From contig NZ_CP065383.1 in assembly GCF_015775515.1 (NCBI RefSeq), positions 682,001 through 746,000 of the forward strand: 64,000 nucleotides of DNA. The letters run 5' to 3'. Shown one piece after another: positions 1-8,723 of this stretch. Each line of letters begins with the position of its first letter. The first letter of the stretch is position 1. The DNA comes from Atribacter laminatus. GTDB taxonomy: Bacteria; Atribacterota; Atribacteria; Atribacterales; Atribacteraceae. Position numbers and translations under genes: made by a program. The notes under the pieces were generated by a model. The model saw only the letters and a program-made list of their open reading frames with translations. It was not told where the DNA came from and made no database searches.

Positions 1-905
1 AGATTTACTAAAATAACCGAAACAATCATTATGATATACAGCAAGATAAACGAAATCGCCGAAGCTTTACCAATCCCCCAAAGGTAAAAAGCATTCCTAT
101 AAATGAACATGCTTAAAACATCGGTCGCCTCTGCAGGTCCACCTTCTGTTAATGCATATACAATATCGAAAACCCTGATAGCATCCATAATTCTTAAAAC
201 CAAAACGATGAGAATAACCGGTTGAAGCAAAGGAAGAGTGATTTTCCGAAACACTAGAAAAGGTGATGCTTTATCAATACGGGCAGCTTCATAGGGAGCA
301 GTAGGCAGTGCCTCTAAACCGGCTAATAAAACCATAATGAGAAAAGGTGTCCATTGCCAGATATCAACAACCATCAATGCCGGAAGTGCGCTCGTTACAT
401 CGGCCAGTGGAGCGGTAGCATAACTCATTAGGTGAAGCTTACGTAGGATAAAGGTAACTAAGCCGAATTCCGACTGATAGAGATAAGTCCAGGTCAAACC
501 AACGACAATCGGTGCCATAATCATTGGGAGTAAAATGAAAGTTCTAACAATTCTTGAACCGGTAACTGTTCCTTGTAAGATAAGAGCAATGCCCAATCCT
601 AAGAAAAACTCAATTACAACGACAACTACTGTAAAGGTAATAGTTGTGCGAAGAGAACTCCAAAAAGTCGGATCTTTTAATATATTTCGGAAATTATCCA
701 AACCAATATAACCTTTCAGGGTATCAGCTGCTCGTGCTAAGTTATAATCAGATAATGAAAGGTTAAATGCATAAATAGTTGGATAAACGGTTATTATTGC
801 CAATAAAATGATGGTGGGGAGCAATAAAGCCCATTTAAACTTGGTTTCAGTGCCCGAAATCCAAAAACCAAAACGTTGAAAAACCGAAAGTTTTTTAAGT
901 GACAA
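1..905 (-). CDS. Sugar ABC transporter permease, MalF type (3' end cut off by window)
   Basis: This is an inner-membrane permease of a carbohydrate ABC importer (MalF/UgpA-like). The translation shows an N-terminal cytoplasmic tail, a first membrane helix (WALLLPTIILLAIITVYP), and the ABC permease coupling loop EAARIDKASPFLVFRKITLPLL, with E-A-A then a basic stretch before LP. The C-terminus lies outside the window. The start is uncertain. TTG at 905 follows a GGGGGAAAG ribosome-binding site at proper spacing, while an in-frame ATG at 944 lies in the loop of a hairpin and has no such site. It follows the binding-protein gene at 980-2272 and probably uses it. No intact ATPase gene is visible nearby. 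Confidence 0.9.
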   Translation of the reverse strand, partial: MSLKKLSVFQRFGFWISGTETKFKWALLLPTIILLAIITVYPTIYAFNLSLSDYNLARAADTLKGYIGLDNFRNILKDPTFWSSLRTTITFTVVVVVIEFFLGLGIALILQGTVTGSRIVRTFILLPMIMAPIVVGLTWTYLYQSEFGLVTFILRKLHLMSYATAPLADVTSALPALMVVDIWQWTPFLIMVLLAGLEALPTAPYEAARIDKASPFLVFRKITLPLLQPVILIVLVLRIMDAIRVFDIVYALTEGGPAEATDVLSMFIYRNAFYLWGIGKASAISFILLYIIMIVSVILVN

Positions 906-918
906 TCGACTTTCCCCC

Positions 919-960
919 TTTTGCTGCACAGAGAGAGATATCATTCTCTGTGCAGCAAAA
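919..960 (-). terminator. Intercistronic stem-loop after the binding-protein gene
   Basis: A 16-bp perfect inverted repeat (TTTTGCTGCACAGAGA and its complement) encloses a 10-nt loop, 20 nt after the stop codon of the solute-binding protein and just before the permease. No U-run follows on the minus strand; a G-rich ribosome-binding site does. It is therefore more likely a 3'-end stabiliser or partial terminator that keeps binding-protein mRNA in excess than a full terminator. Confidence 0.7.
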
Positions 961-979
961 TTTTCTGTAGAATTACACT

Positions 980-2272
980 TTATTTATAACCACCTGTTTT
1001 CAAGAGTTCTTCAACTCTTGCTGCAGAAGTATCTAAAGCTGACTTTACGTCTTTTGCTCCAGCAATAACTGAGTTAATTTCCAGGGCAAGGGTTTCAACC
1101 ATGTCATCCCATTCCGGTATTCTTGGTCGCCACCCAGTACTGGCAGCAGCTTCGTCTGTTGCGGCAAAACTTGGGAATTTATCACGGAGTTCCTGAACTC
1201 CATAAACTGACATTCTAGTTGGTGAAGACCCGTGGCCTACTCCACGGAGTTGGATATCTTGACTAGTCGCCCATTGAATAAAGAGGAATGCCGCTTCTTT
1301 GTTCTTGGAAGAAGTCGGAATACCCAAGCTGGAACCACCATAATGAGAAACTGGGTCCCCATATGATGGTACCGGGGCATATCTCATCTGCCCAACTACT
1401 CTCGACTCTTCTGGATTTTCCATACTTCCATAGTTTTCATCCCACTGAACCGATTGTGCCACTGTGCCCTGTTGAAGAGCGGTACTAACATCATCCCAAG
1501 TCCAAGTGGTTACTCCAGGAGGTGCGAATTCTGCCATCTTTTTATAAAATTCAGTGGCTTTCACACCATTCTCATCATTAAATTTTACATTGTAGTTATC
1601 ATCATAGAATTCACCTTGAAATGCCCATAAAATACAGAGCCATTCACAAACCACTGAAAGATGACGTTTAGCCATCATACCAGTCCCATAGAGTTCGGGA
1701 GGATGATTGAGCTTTTGCATGGTATCCATCCATTCATCCGGTTTCTTTGGAGGTCCAGCCACACCGTATTTATCGTAAACGGCTTTATTCCAAAATAAAT
1801 ATTGGATGACGCTATCGAAAGGATAACCATACGCCTTGCCATCCCACATAGTCCCTTCCCACATCCTTGGATAGAAATCATCGAGGGCATTATCCGGATC
1901 GACTAAAGCGGGATTGTCCATATACTGCTCGAAGGGTTCAATATAGCCAGCCTTAACATATTTTCCTGTCCAGGAATAGTCAAAGTTGAAGACATCATAT
2001 ATTCCGGTTTTTGAAGCAAAATCCATTAACGCTTTTTCTTCAAGGTGTGGATGGGCTTGACGCTCAACAATAATTTTAATACCGGTTGCCTTCTCAAATT
2101 CAGGTACAACTTCTTCGACCCAATAGCTAGGGGGAGTGGTTTCGGTTATAAACCGTAAGGTTACCCCCGCATAGGGTTTGGCTGCTTCTTCTAGACTCCA
2201 GCCAAAGGCAATAGATGCCATTCCCAGGACTAATATCATTACACCTAATAAAATAAGAGATTTCAGTTTCAA
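980..2272 (-). CDS. Extracellular solute-binding protein, family 1 (sugar ABC importer)
   Basis: This is a periplasmic binding protein of 430 aa for a carbohydrate ABC transporter. A signal peptide occupies about residues 1-24 (MKLKSLILLGVMILVLGMAS then AFG). The mature part has the family 1 fold signatures, with an early FEKATGIKIIVE segment and the later GGSSLGIPTSSKNKEAAFLFIQW segment. It starts with TTG at 2272 behind GGAGGG. The ligand cannot be read from sequence; the neighbouring SDRs, epimerases and dehydrogenases point to a sugar or polyol. It is distantly related to the binding protein at 28521-29861, so two MalEFG-type importers occur here. Confidence 0.93.
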   Translation of the reverse strand: MKLKSLILLGVMILVLGMASIAFGWSLEEAAKPYAGVTLRFITETTPPSYWVEEVVPEFEKATGIKIIVERQAHPHLEEKALMDFASKTGIYDVFNFDYSWTGKYVKAGYIEPFEQYMDNPALVDPDNALDDFYPRMWEGTMWDGKAYGYPFDSVIQYLFWNKAVYDKYGVAGPPKKPDEWMDTMQKLNHPPELYGTGMMAKRHLSVVCEWLCILWAFQGEFYDDNYNVKFNDENGVKATEFYKKMAEFAPPGVTTWTWDDVSTALQQGTVAQSVQWDENYGSMENPEESRVVGQMRYAPVPSYGDPVSHYGGSSLGIPTSSKNKEAAFLFIQWATSQDIQLRGVGHGSSPTRMSVYGVQELRDKFPSFAATDEAAASTGWRPRIPEWDDMVETLALEINSVIAGAKDVKSALDTSAARVEELLKTGGYK

Positions 2273-2386
2273 TTCAATCCCTCCTTCTTAAGGTACTTCG
2301 CTAAATAAAAAACATGTTCTAAAATAGAAAATACACCAACAAATTTTTGTCAAATCTCACCTCCCTCATTCCTATAATTTAACCGA

Positions 2387-3157
2387 TTATTGAATGCAAT
2401 ATCCACCATCAATAACCAGGGTTTCACCAGTTACCAAATTGGAAGCCTCACTAGCCAGGTAAAGAGCCGCAGCTGCAACTTCTTCTGGATAACCAAAACG
2501 ACGAAGAGGAATCTTCTTTTTCATGGCTTCTCCCACTTCCCCTGACCAGGCTTTTATACCCAATTCAGTGAGAATAACAGTTGGAGCAATAGCGTTGACA
2601 TTAATACCATATTCAGCCCATTCCAAAGCTAATACTTTCGTCATACCAATAATCCCAGCTTTACTGGAACAATAAGCTATATGCTTATCAAGGGCGATTA
2701 ATCCCGCCTGAGAAGCAATGTTGATAATTTTTCCTTTTTTCTGTTTGATCATCTCTCGACCAACTATTTGAGAGAGCATAAAAGGAGCTTTCAAATTTAC
2801 TGCCATCGTTTTATCCCAGATTTCCTCGGAAAGATTTTCAGCATCATCCAACATTCCTACTCCGGCGTTGTTTACTAAAATATCAATTCGAGGAAATACT
2901 TTAAAGCTCTCTTGATGAATTCTCTTCAGGTCAGTATTTTTAGTAATATCAGCAACAATAGGAAGATTTTGGCTTGTCTCTCCTGATAGGGATTTGGCTA
3001 CATTGATCACGTCCTGATCTAAATCAACCAATATAATGTTTGCCTTGTGTTCTGAAAATACCTGGGCAATAGCTTTACCAATTCCTTTTGCAGCTCCAGT
3101 AATTAGAGCGGTTTTCCCTTCCAAACTAAAACTTAGAGAATATGGTTTTTCTCCCAA
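2387..3157 (-). CDS. SDR family oxidoreductase
   Basis: This is a classical short-chain dehydrogenase/reductase of 256 aa that acts on an alcohol or sugar hydroxyl with NAD(P). The cofactor motif TGAAKGIG lies near residues 20-27, NNAG near 96-99, and the catalytic set is Ser149, Tyr162 and Lys166. The start chosen is TTG at 3157, eight bases after AGGAG. It gives the same length and residue numbering as the paralogue at 6008-6778, whereas the longer GTG start at 3166 overlaps the ribosome-binding site. It lies between the SorC regulator and the binding protein. The substrate is unknown. Confidence 0.92.
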   Translation of the reverse strand: MGEKPYSLSFSLEGKTALITGAAKGIGKAIAQVFSEHKANIILVDLDQDVINVAKSLSGETSQNLPIVADITKNTDLKRIHQESFKVFPRIDILVNNAGVGMLDDAENLSEEIWDKTMAVNLKAPFMLSQIVGREMIKQKKGKIINIASQAGLIALDKHIAYCSSKAGIIGMTKVLALEWAEYGINVNAIAPTVILTELGIKAWSGEVGEAMKKKIPLRRFGYPEEVAAAALYLASEASNLVTGETLVIDGGYCIQ

Positions 3158-3277
3158 AATGATCACTCCTTCTTGTGGGTAGGTATTTTCCTTTTACTAA
3201 TATACCATTAATAGCTTCCAATTATTGTTCTTAATAATATATTTCTAAACAATATGGACAATAACTCCATCTTTATT

Positions 3278-4240
3278 TTAACTCTCTATCTTTTTTAGAA
3301 TGGCATCTGAAGTGAGGTCGTCGATAACTAAAATGTTTACAAAACCACCACGCAGAGCTCCAACAATTGCATCAACCTTATTTAATCCCCCGGCAACACC
3401 AACAATATCAGGCGCTTTTTTAAGTTCAGTTAAAGGGAAAGCAATCCTCCTTTTATTCCCTTCAAATTCAACAATTTTACCTTGTATATCAAAAAAAGTG
3501 CCATTGATAACACCAACTGCCTCTTTCTCTAATAGTTCTCTATATTCTTTTTTGTTTATAGTTTCGGTATCAACTAACATGGTTTGGGGTGTAACATTTC
3601 CAATTCCAACTAAAGCTAAATCTATTTTCTCCGAAAGAGCTGCCTTAATAATACTATCTTTTAACATTGCGTCCCGGGTTTTTTGATCTTTGGTGAATGC
3701 TGGAGCTGGTAGAAAGTACGCTTTGGCATGAAATTTTTTTGCAATGCCTCGAGAAATTTCTGTAGCGACAACATTTGCAGAAATTCGACTTAATCCACCA
3801 ATCAATTCAAATATTTTAATATTATAATCTCTTTCTTCTAAAGTTTTTATGTATTGAACAAGCTCATAGAGAGTTCTCCCCGAAGCCACACCAATACTTA
3901 AGTTTGGTTGAATAAGCTGATTTAAAAGATGAGCACCCTCCTCGGCAACACTTTGTATGATATGGTCAGAACTATTACTAAATACTTCTGTCACAACAAC
4001 CTTTTTGAGATGGAAAATTTTTTGTAGTCTTTTCTCCAAGTTTCGAAGATAGCTATAGTCAGAGCGATGTATCTTGATCTGGACAATTCCTACCTCGCGG
4101 GCTTTTTTTAATAGTCGGGAACATCTTTGCCTGGATATCCCCAGCAATTTAGAAATATCGAGGATGGAAAGATCGTCCTCGTAATAGAGTTGGGCTGCTT
4201 TTGTCATTAATTTTTTTTCTGATTGTTCGTTAATCGTCAT
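3278..4240 (-). CDS. SorC family sugar-responsive transcriptional regulator
   Basis: An N-terminal helix-turn-helix (SILDISKLLGISRQRCSRLL, about residues 25-45) is followed by a SorC-type effector domain related to sugar-phosphate isomerases (SIGVASGRTL, VGIGNVTPQT and GVAGGLNK stretches). Such regulators bind phosphorylated sugars and control adjacent catabolic operons. ATG at 4240 is preferred to the upstream TTG at 4246. Two palindromic boxes lie directly upstream. The IS element begins about 86 bp upstream and may have cut the gene off from its original promoter. A second SorC protein is encoded at 11180-12133. Confidence 0.93.
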   Translation of the reverse strand: MTINEQSEKKLMTKAAQLYYEDDLSILDISKLLGISRQRCSRLLKKAREVGIVQIKIHRSDYSYLRNLEKRLQKIFHLKKVVVTEVFSNSSDHIIQSVAEEGAHLLNQLIQPNLSIGVASGRTLYELVQYIKTLEERDYNIKIFELIGGLSRISANVVATEISRGIAKKFHAKAYFLPAPAFTKDQKTRDAMLKDSIIKAALSEKIDLALVGIGNVTPQTMLVDTETINKKEYRELLEKEAVGVINGTFFDIQGKIVEFEGNKRRIAFPLTELKKAPDIVGVAGGLNKVDAIVGALRGGFVNILVIDDLTSDAILKKIES

Positions 4241-4250
4241 TGTCAAAGAA

Positions 4251-4276
4251 TAACATTTGTTATATTACATATGTTA
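4251..4276. promoter_or_regulatory. Tandem TAACA-NN-TGTTA boxes, candidate SorC operator
   Basis: Two 12-bp near-palindromes, TAACATTTGTTA and TTACATATGTTA, lie 14 bp apart immediately upstream of the SorC start codon. The position and symmetry suggest autoregulation. No such spaced pair was noticed in front of the other operons. Confidence 0.45.
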
Positions 4277-4390
4277 TCATATAGAATAAAAAAAAGCCTA
4301 CAGTTTGTCAACCAAAATAATTAATTTGTCATTTAAGTTTTAAAAGTGCACTAAATTAAAATTTAAAAGTGCACTAAATTGTAATGGGTA

Positions 4391-4556
4391 GATCATTATT
4401 ACCATATAAATATTTCGTCGTCGGCTGGTGGAAACTGTGGGCAACTCGTTTTAAGAGTTGTCCAAGCGATGGGGATAATGATCCTTTCTATTATCCCCAT
4501 CAGCGTCAGTATCCACCAGAGCCTCCTATGGTATAGACTTCTTTTTAAGAAGAAGG
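4391..4556 (+). other. Structured leader of the IS transposase (candidate RNA or DNA fold)
   Basis: The 190 bp before the transposase can fold as a three-way junction. P1 is TGGTGGA (4426-4432) with TCCACCA (4512-4518), extended by GGC/GCC. P2 is CAACTC/GAGTTG (4442-4447 and 4455-4460) with three further pairs. P3 is GATGGGGATAAT (4468-4479) with its exact complement (4490-4501). The 9-mer GATCATTAT at 4391-4399 is also complementary to 4475-4483 in P3, which offers an alternative fold. A short hairpin (CTTCTT/AAGAAG) abuts the AAGGAGG ribosome-binding site at 4553-4559. The structure is seen in the sequence; a function in control of transposition is inference. Confidence 0.55.
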
Positions 4557-4568
4557 AGGTCGAAATCC

Positions 4569-5831
4569 ATGGGACAACAACTTCATAAGCGATTTTCCAC
4601 TGAAATGGTTCAATCCTATTTGGAACGATATCTTGATAAGACCCTTGAGCTTTCTTATCTTTTAGATATCCTCGGTATTAAAAGAAGACGGTTTTTCCAG
4701 CTCCTCAACCGGTATCAGACTGATCCGAAACATTTTTCTCTGGTGTTTCCCAGGGAAAAACCACCTCGAACCCTTGCTCCCGAGATTGAAATCAACATCT
4801 TTAACGAACTGGCTCTGGAAAAAGTCCTGATCGTGAATCCCGACCTTCCCATTCGAACCTACAACTATAGTTACATACAAGATGAACTCTTTCGGAAATA
4901 CCAGCAAAAAGTATCTCTTCCCACCATCATTAACCGGGCGAAAAAACATGGCTTTTTTCAAGAAAAACCACCCAAAAAAACTCATGACCGGGAAGTCCTC
5001 ACCCACTATATCGGAGAACTCATCCAACATGATTCCTCCCATCACCGCTTTTCACCCAGTGCCGAAGACAAGTGGTATCTTATCACCAGCTTAGATGATT
5101 ATAGTCGGATGATTGTCTTTGCCTAGTTCGTCTTCAGGGAGACCAGCTGGAACCATATCCAAGCTTTAGAAACCGTCTGGCTGCGCTACGGCTTTCCTTA
5201 TTCTTATTATGTCGACAATCACTCGATCTTTCGTTTTGTTCAAACCCGGGATAGTTTCTGGAGAAAACATCAACGTCTCACTGATGAAATCAATCCCCAG
5301 TGGAAACAGGTCTTAGATGAATGCCGGGTCAAGATCGCCTATGCTCTTTCACCCCAAGCCAAAGGCAAAATTGAAAGACCTTTTCAGTGGTTGCAGGATC
5401 GCATTGTTCGGACCTGTTATCGGGAAAACGCCACTACCATTGAAGAGGGACAACAGATCCTCAATAATGAAATGAATCGCTATAATTATCATCAGGTTCA
5501 TAGTACTACCGGAGAAATACCAGCGCTCCGGATGGCAAAAGCTTTCGAGCAAGGAAAATCACTTTTTCGAGAATTTACTCTTCCGGTTCCTTTCCAATCT
5601 ACCAAAGATATCTTCTGCTTACGAGCGGAACGGGTGGTGAATCCCTACCGGAAGATCTCCTTTCAAAATGTTGAATTCAAGGTTCCCGGGGTTCCGATCC
5701 GGGAAAAGGTTCAGCTCCGTATTGTCCCAGATGACGAAATGAACCTTGCTGAAATTCGTTTTTGGTATAAATCCCAGTTGGTGGGAATAGAAAAGATAAA
5801 ATGTTCGGAATTAAAATTAGTGCAATTTTAA
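4569..5831 (+). pseudogene. IS481-like DDE transposase interrupted by an in-frame TAG
   Basis: The frame from ATG 4569 to TAA 5831 (421 codons counting both stops) is continuous except for TAG at codon 186 (5124-5126). The sequence on both sides reads as one integrase-core protein. An N-terminal HTH region (LSYLLDILGIKRRRFFQLL) is followed by catalytic candidates Asp155 (QHDSS), Asp216 (YYVDN) and Glu269 (KGKIERP). The stop falls between the first and second catalytic Asp, so translation as written gives an inactive fragment. A strong AAGGAGG site precedes the ATG. It is most simply a pseudogene; stop-codon readthrough is a less likely alternative. The stop codon lies inside the inner terminal repeat. 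Confidence 0.88.
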
Positions 5832-6007
5832 AACTTAAAAGGTGCAATTTTAAATTTTAGCTAACACCAAAATAATTAATTAATAAGAAGTTAAACCGAA
5901 ATACTTTTTTTATTTAAATCTTTTTTGCCTATCAATAAATAATTATTATAAAATATTTTAAAATTTATAAATGACATGACTATTTTTTTCAATTTATTTT
6001 TCATTTA

Positions 6008-6778
6008 TTATTGAATCGTATAGCCACCATCAATAACTAAGGTTTCACCGGTTATTAAATTTGAAGCATCACAAGCCAAAAATAATGCAGCTGCAGCTAC
6101 CTCTTCTGGATAACCAAATCTTCCTACAGGTATTTTACTTTTCATAGCTTCACCAACATCTCCAGCCCATGCCTTTCCGCCCATTTCAGTGAGTATTACA
6201 GTTGGAGCAATAGCATTGACATTTATATTATATTTAGCCCATTCCATAGCTAATATTTTTGTAACACCAATTAATCCTGCTTTACTAGCCATATAGGCAG
6301 CATGTTTTGGCAAAGCCACTAAACCAGCTTTAGAGGCAATATTTATAATCTTTCCATATCTTTGTTGAATCATTTGTCGACCAATAGCTTGAGCCAATCT
6401 AAATTGAGCAGTTAAATTAACTGCAATGACATCATCCCAATCTTTTTCAGATAAATTTTCAGCATCATCTAACCTTGAGATTCCAGCATTATTTATTAAA
6501 ATTTCTATCTTCCCATACTCTTTAAGACCGACATTTAAGATTTTTTGCAATGTTTCTGGTTTTGTAATATCACCCTGAACAAAAACAGCTCGACGTTCCA
6601 ATTTTTCAATCTGTTTTAATATATGATCAACTTCTTTGTCAAAATCTACTAGTACTAAATCGGCACCTTTCTGAGCAAATACTAAAGCAATAGCTTTCCC
6701 AATACCTTTTGCAGCCCCAGTAATAACAGCAACTTTTCTCTCTAAACTAAAATTTCCATTAAATGGAACATAATCCAT
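6008..6778 (-). CDS. SDR family oxidoreductase (paralogue of 2387-3157)
   Basis: This is a 256-aa short-chain dehydrogenase with TGAAKGIG near residues 20-27, INNAG near 95-99, and catalytic Ser149, Tyr162 and Lys166. It matches the SDR at 2387-3157 in length and through most motifs, including the shared C-terminal ASNLITGETLVIDGGY-type segment, so the two are recent paralogues in the same locus. It follows the epimerase at 6849-7682 by 70 bp. It probably oxidises or reduces a sugar or polyol with NAD(P). The IS element lies downstream of its stop codon. Confidence 0.92.
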   Translation of the reverse strand: MDYVPFNGNFSLERKVAVITGAAKGIGKAIALVFAQKGADLVLVDFDKEVDHILKQIEKLERRAVFVQGDITKPETLQKILNVGLKEYGKIEILINNAGISRLDDAENLSEKDWDDVIAVNLTAQFRLAQAIGRQMIQQRYGKIINIASKAGLVALPKHAAYMASKAGLIGVTKILAMEWAKYNINVNAIAPTVILTEMGGKAWAGDVGEAMKSKIPVGRFGYPEEVAAAALFLACDASNLITGETLVIDGGYTIQ

Positions 6779-6848
6779 AATGTGCCTCCGTAAAATAAAG
6801 CTAGAAAAACTTATTTATAAAATGTAATAATAATTTATAAACCATCTA

Positions 6849-7682
6849 CTAACAGCATGATATGATTTTTTTGGTATTTTCTAATGCTTCACGGGCATAT
6901 TTTTCTGGTTGGCTCCCCCAGAGTTCAACAGTTAAATAGCCATCATAACCGATTTCTTTTAAAGTCTGATAAAAGGAGATCAAATTTACATCACCTTTGC
7001 CGGGAACCGCTCGAGTTTCTGGCGCTCCAATTAAACAATCCTCAAAATGAACATGGACCAAATCTTTCCCAAATGATTGCACGACATCAACAATATTTTC
7101 CCCACCATAAAAAGCGTGAGATGAGTCTAAAACTAACTTTACCTGATCAGATTGACACTCATTCATAAAATCAACTGCTTGCCAGGATGTTGTTACTAAG
7201 TTTGACCAAAGGGTATTAACAAACTCAATCCCGATAAAGACCCCTAATTCTTCAGCCCGCTTAATGCCTGGTCTCATTTGATCAAGAGACCGGTTCCAAG
7301 CTTCCTTCCAGGATGTTCCATGCACCACTACCCCGGGGACTACAACCAATACTTTAGACTCTAAATCAGCACATAATTCAACACATTTAACCAGATAATC
7401 AGTAGCTGCTTCTCGCTCAGATTGAAGAGGACTCGAAAAGTTCATCCCAAAATAATATCCACTAATTGCTGGAATCTCCAAATTACATTCTTTCACTAAT
7501 TTTTTTATTGCAGTTCGATGTTCTTTGTTAATATCATACGGCCAAACATGAGGACGTGCAGCGTCAAGCTCTATTCCATCATATCCCAGCTTCGCTGTCC
7601 GTTTTATGGCTTCTTCAACCAAGTAGGTTGGCACCCACCCACCATGAGGCCCAAAAGCATAGGCATGTAAGCTAATTTTCAC
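6849..7682 (-). CDS. Sugar phosphate isomerase/epimerase (AP endonuclease 2 fold)
   Basis: This is a xylose-isomerase-like TIM-barrel protein of 277 aa. The expected divalent-metal ligands are visible as Glu153 (GIEFVN), Asp186 (VLDSSH), His212 (HVHFED) and Glu253 (VELWG). It starts with GTG at 7682 after GGAAGGGG. Members of this family epimerise or isomerise free sugars, keto sugars or inosose. The neighbours (a second epimerase, an alcohol dehydrogenase and an SDR) suggest non-phosphorylated sugar interconversion. The exact substrate is not recognisable. Confidence 0.85.
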   Translation of the reverse strand: MKISLHAYAFGPHGGWVPTYLVEEAIKRTAKLGYDGIELDAARPHVWPYDINKEHRTAIKKLVKECNLEIPAISGYYFGMNFSSPLQSEREAATDYLVKCVELCADLESKVLVVVPGVVVHGTSWKEAWNRSLDQMRPGIKRAEELGVFIGIEFVNTLWSNLVTTSWQAVDFMNECQSDQVKLVLDSSHAFYGGENIVDVVQSFGKDLVHVHFEDCLIGAPETRAVPGKGDVNLISFYQTLKEIGYDGYLTVELWGSQPEKYAREALENTKKIISCC

Positions 7683-7770
7683 TTTAACAAGCCCCTTCCT
7701 TTATTAAATTTCTTTAAAATTCAATATAGATAAATGCCTCATTATTCTTGATTAAAATCGCTAAATAATA

Positions 7771-7800
7771 CATAGCAAAGAGGGCTCTTTCTTTGCTATG
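7771..7800 (-). terminator. Hairpin between two epimerase genes
   Basis: CATAGCAAAGA pairs with TCTTTGCTATG, giving an 11-bp stem with an 8-nt loop, two bases beyond the stop codon of the upstream epimerase. The minus strand continues with a weak AT stretch and no clean U-run, so partial termination or mRNA end protection is more likely than full termination. Confidence 0.5.
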
Positions 7801-7802
7801 GT

Positions 7803-8663
7803 TTACTCTCCAATCTCCTTGGCGACTGCTCTGAGATGCTTCAACCCTTGAACCGCTAATTCTTCTCCAGAATCAGCCAATTTTCTCCAGATGGCACATT
7901 GACGGTTGAGCTCTTCAAAACTGGGATCAAAGGATTCGATGACTAACGGGCCAGTGTAGTTGATATCCTTGAGAGCAAGAAAGAATTCTTTCCAGGGGAC
8001 TAGACCGGTTCCGGGAATTCCTCGGTTGTTTTCACAGACATGGACATAGCCCAAATATTTCTTCCCACAGGTTTTCACTGCCTCCCGAAAGCTGGTTTCT
8101 TCTCGAATCATGTGGAAGGAGTCGAGATGGACTTTGATATTCTCATAGCCAACTTCCTGACAATAGCGAACTGCATCATCGGCAATGTTTAAGAAATGGG
8201 TTTCAAAGCGATTCACCGGTTCAACACAGACTGAGATTTGGCTCTTCTCCTGAGCATACTGAGCAATCTCTTTCATGCTGGCAATCGACCAGTCCCATTC
8301 TTGTTGGGTTCGGGGTTTCCCACTCAGGTATCCCCAGGCAGCATAGCTTACGCCACCGATGATTCGAGACCCCAGCTCAACATTGATATCAACCATCTTC
8401 TTCATGAATTCAATGCCGTTTTTTCGAATGGCCGGATCAGATGAGATCAGGTTGGTTTCTTTACCCAGAGTGGTGGTGGTAACCACTTCGAGACCGGTTT
8501 CTTGAATCTTTTCTTTGACCAGTTGGGTGGGGAAACTATCTGGTTTACTGATGGAAATATCTAATACTTCAAAACCAAGTTCTTTCGCTTTCGGAATGAC
8601 CCACAGATCTTTTTCTGAGAAAGCTTCACTCCAAATAAAGGTATCAACTCCAAATTTGAACAT
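7803..8663 (-). CDS. D-tagatose/D-psicose 3-epimerase-like protein
   Basis: This 286-aa TIM-barrel epimerase carries the ketose 3-epimerase signatures VEPVNRFET, VHLDSFHM and HVCENNRG. The metal tetrad reads Glu148, Asp181, His208 and Glu243. Such enzymes epimerise free ketohexoses or ketopentoses at C3 using Mn or Co. An AAAGGAGG site precedes ATG 8663. It lies directly after the zinc alcohol dehydrogenase gene, which could make or consume the ketose by polyol oxidation. The subfamily is well supported; the true substrate (psicose, tagatose, ribulose or other) is not. Confidence 0.88.
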   Translation of the reverse strand: MFKFGVDTFIWSEAFSEKDLWVIPKAKELGFEVLDISISKPDSFPTQLVKEKIQETGLEVVTTTTLGKETNLISSDPAIRKNGIEFMKKMVDINVELGSRIIGGVSYAAWGYLSGKPRTQQEWDWSIASMKEIAQYAQEKSQISVCVEPVNRFETHFLNIADDAVRYCQEVGYENIKVHLDSFHMIREETSFREAVKTCGKKYLGYVHVCENNRGIPGTGLVPWKEFFLALKDINYTGPLVIESFDPSFEELNRQCAIWRKLADSGEELAVQGLKHLRAVAKEIGE

Positions 8664-8723
8664 TGATAGGCAACCTCCTTTGTTTATCTATCCGTTTCAT
8701 ATTTTCCTATTTCATGATTAATT

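Larger units (their letters stand above)
4327..5866 (+). mobile_element. IS481-like insertion sequence with 15-bp target duplication
   Basis: The element is 1540 bp. The 15-bp sequence CCAAAATAATTAATT occurs at 4312-4326 and again at 5867-5881, directly flanking ends that begin TGT and finish ACA. The terminal 25 bp (4327-4351 and 5842-5866) match as inverted repeats at 19 of 25 positions. Each end carries a second internal copy of the TTTTAAAA-N-TGCAC motif 22-24 bp further in, probably a second transposase-binding site. TGT ends, a long target duplication and a single DDE transposase fit the IS481 family; that assignment is inference. It separates the SorC regulator from the SDR upstream. 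Confidence 0.85.

Noticed and set aside
4569-5831. Two separate transposase genes or a programmed frameshift
   Set aside because: The reading frame is the same before and after position 5126; only one TAG interrupts it, so neither two genes nor a frameshift is needed.
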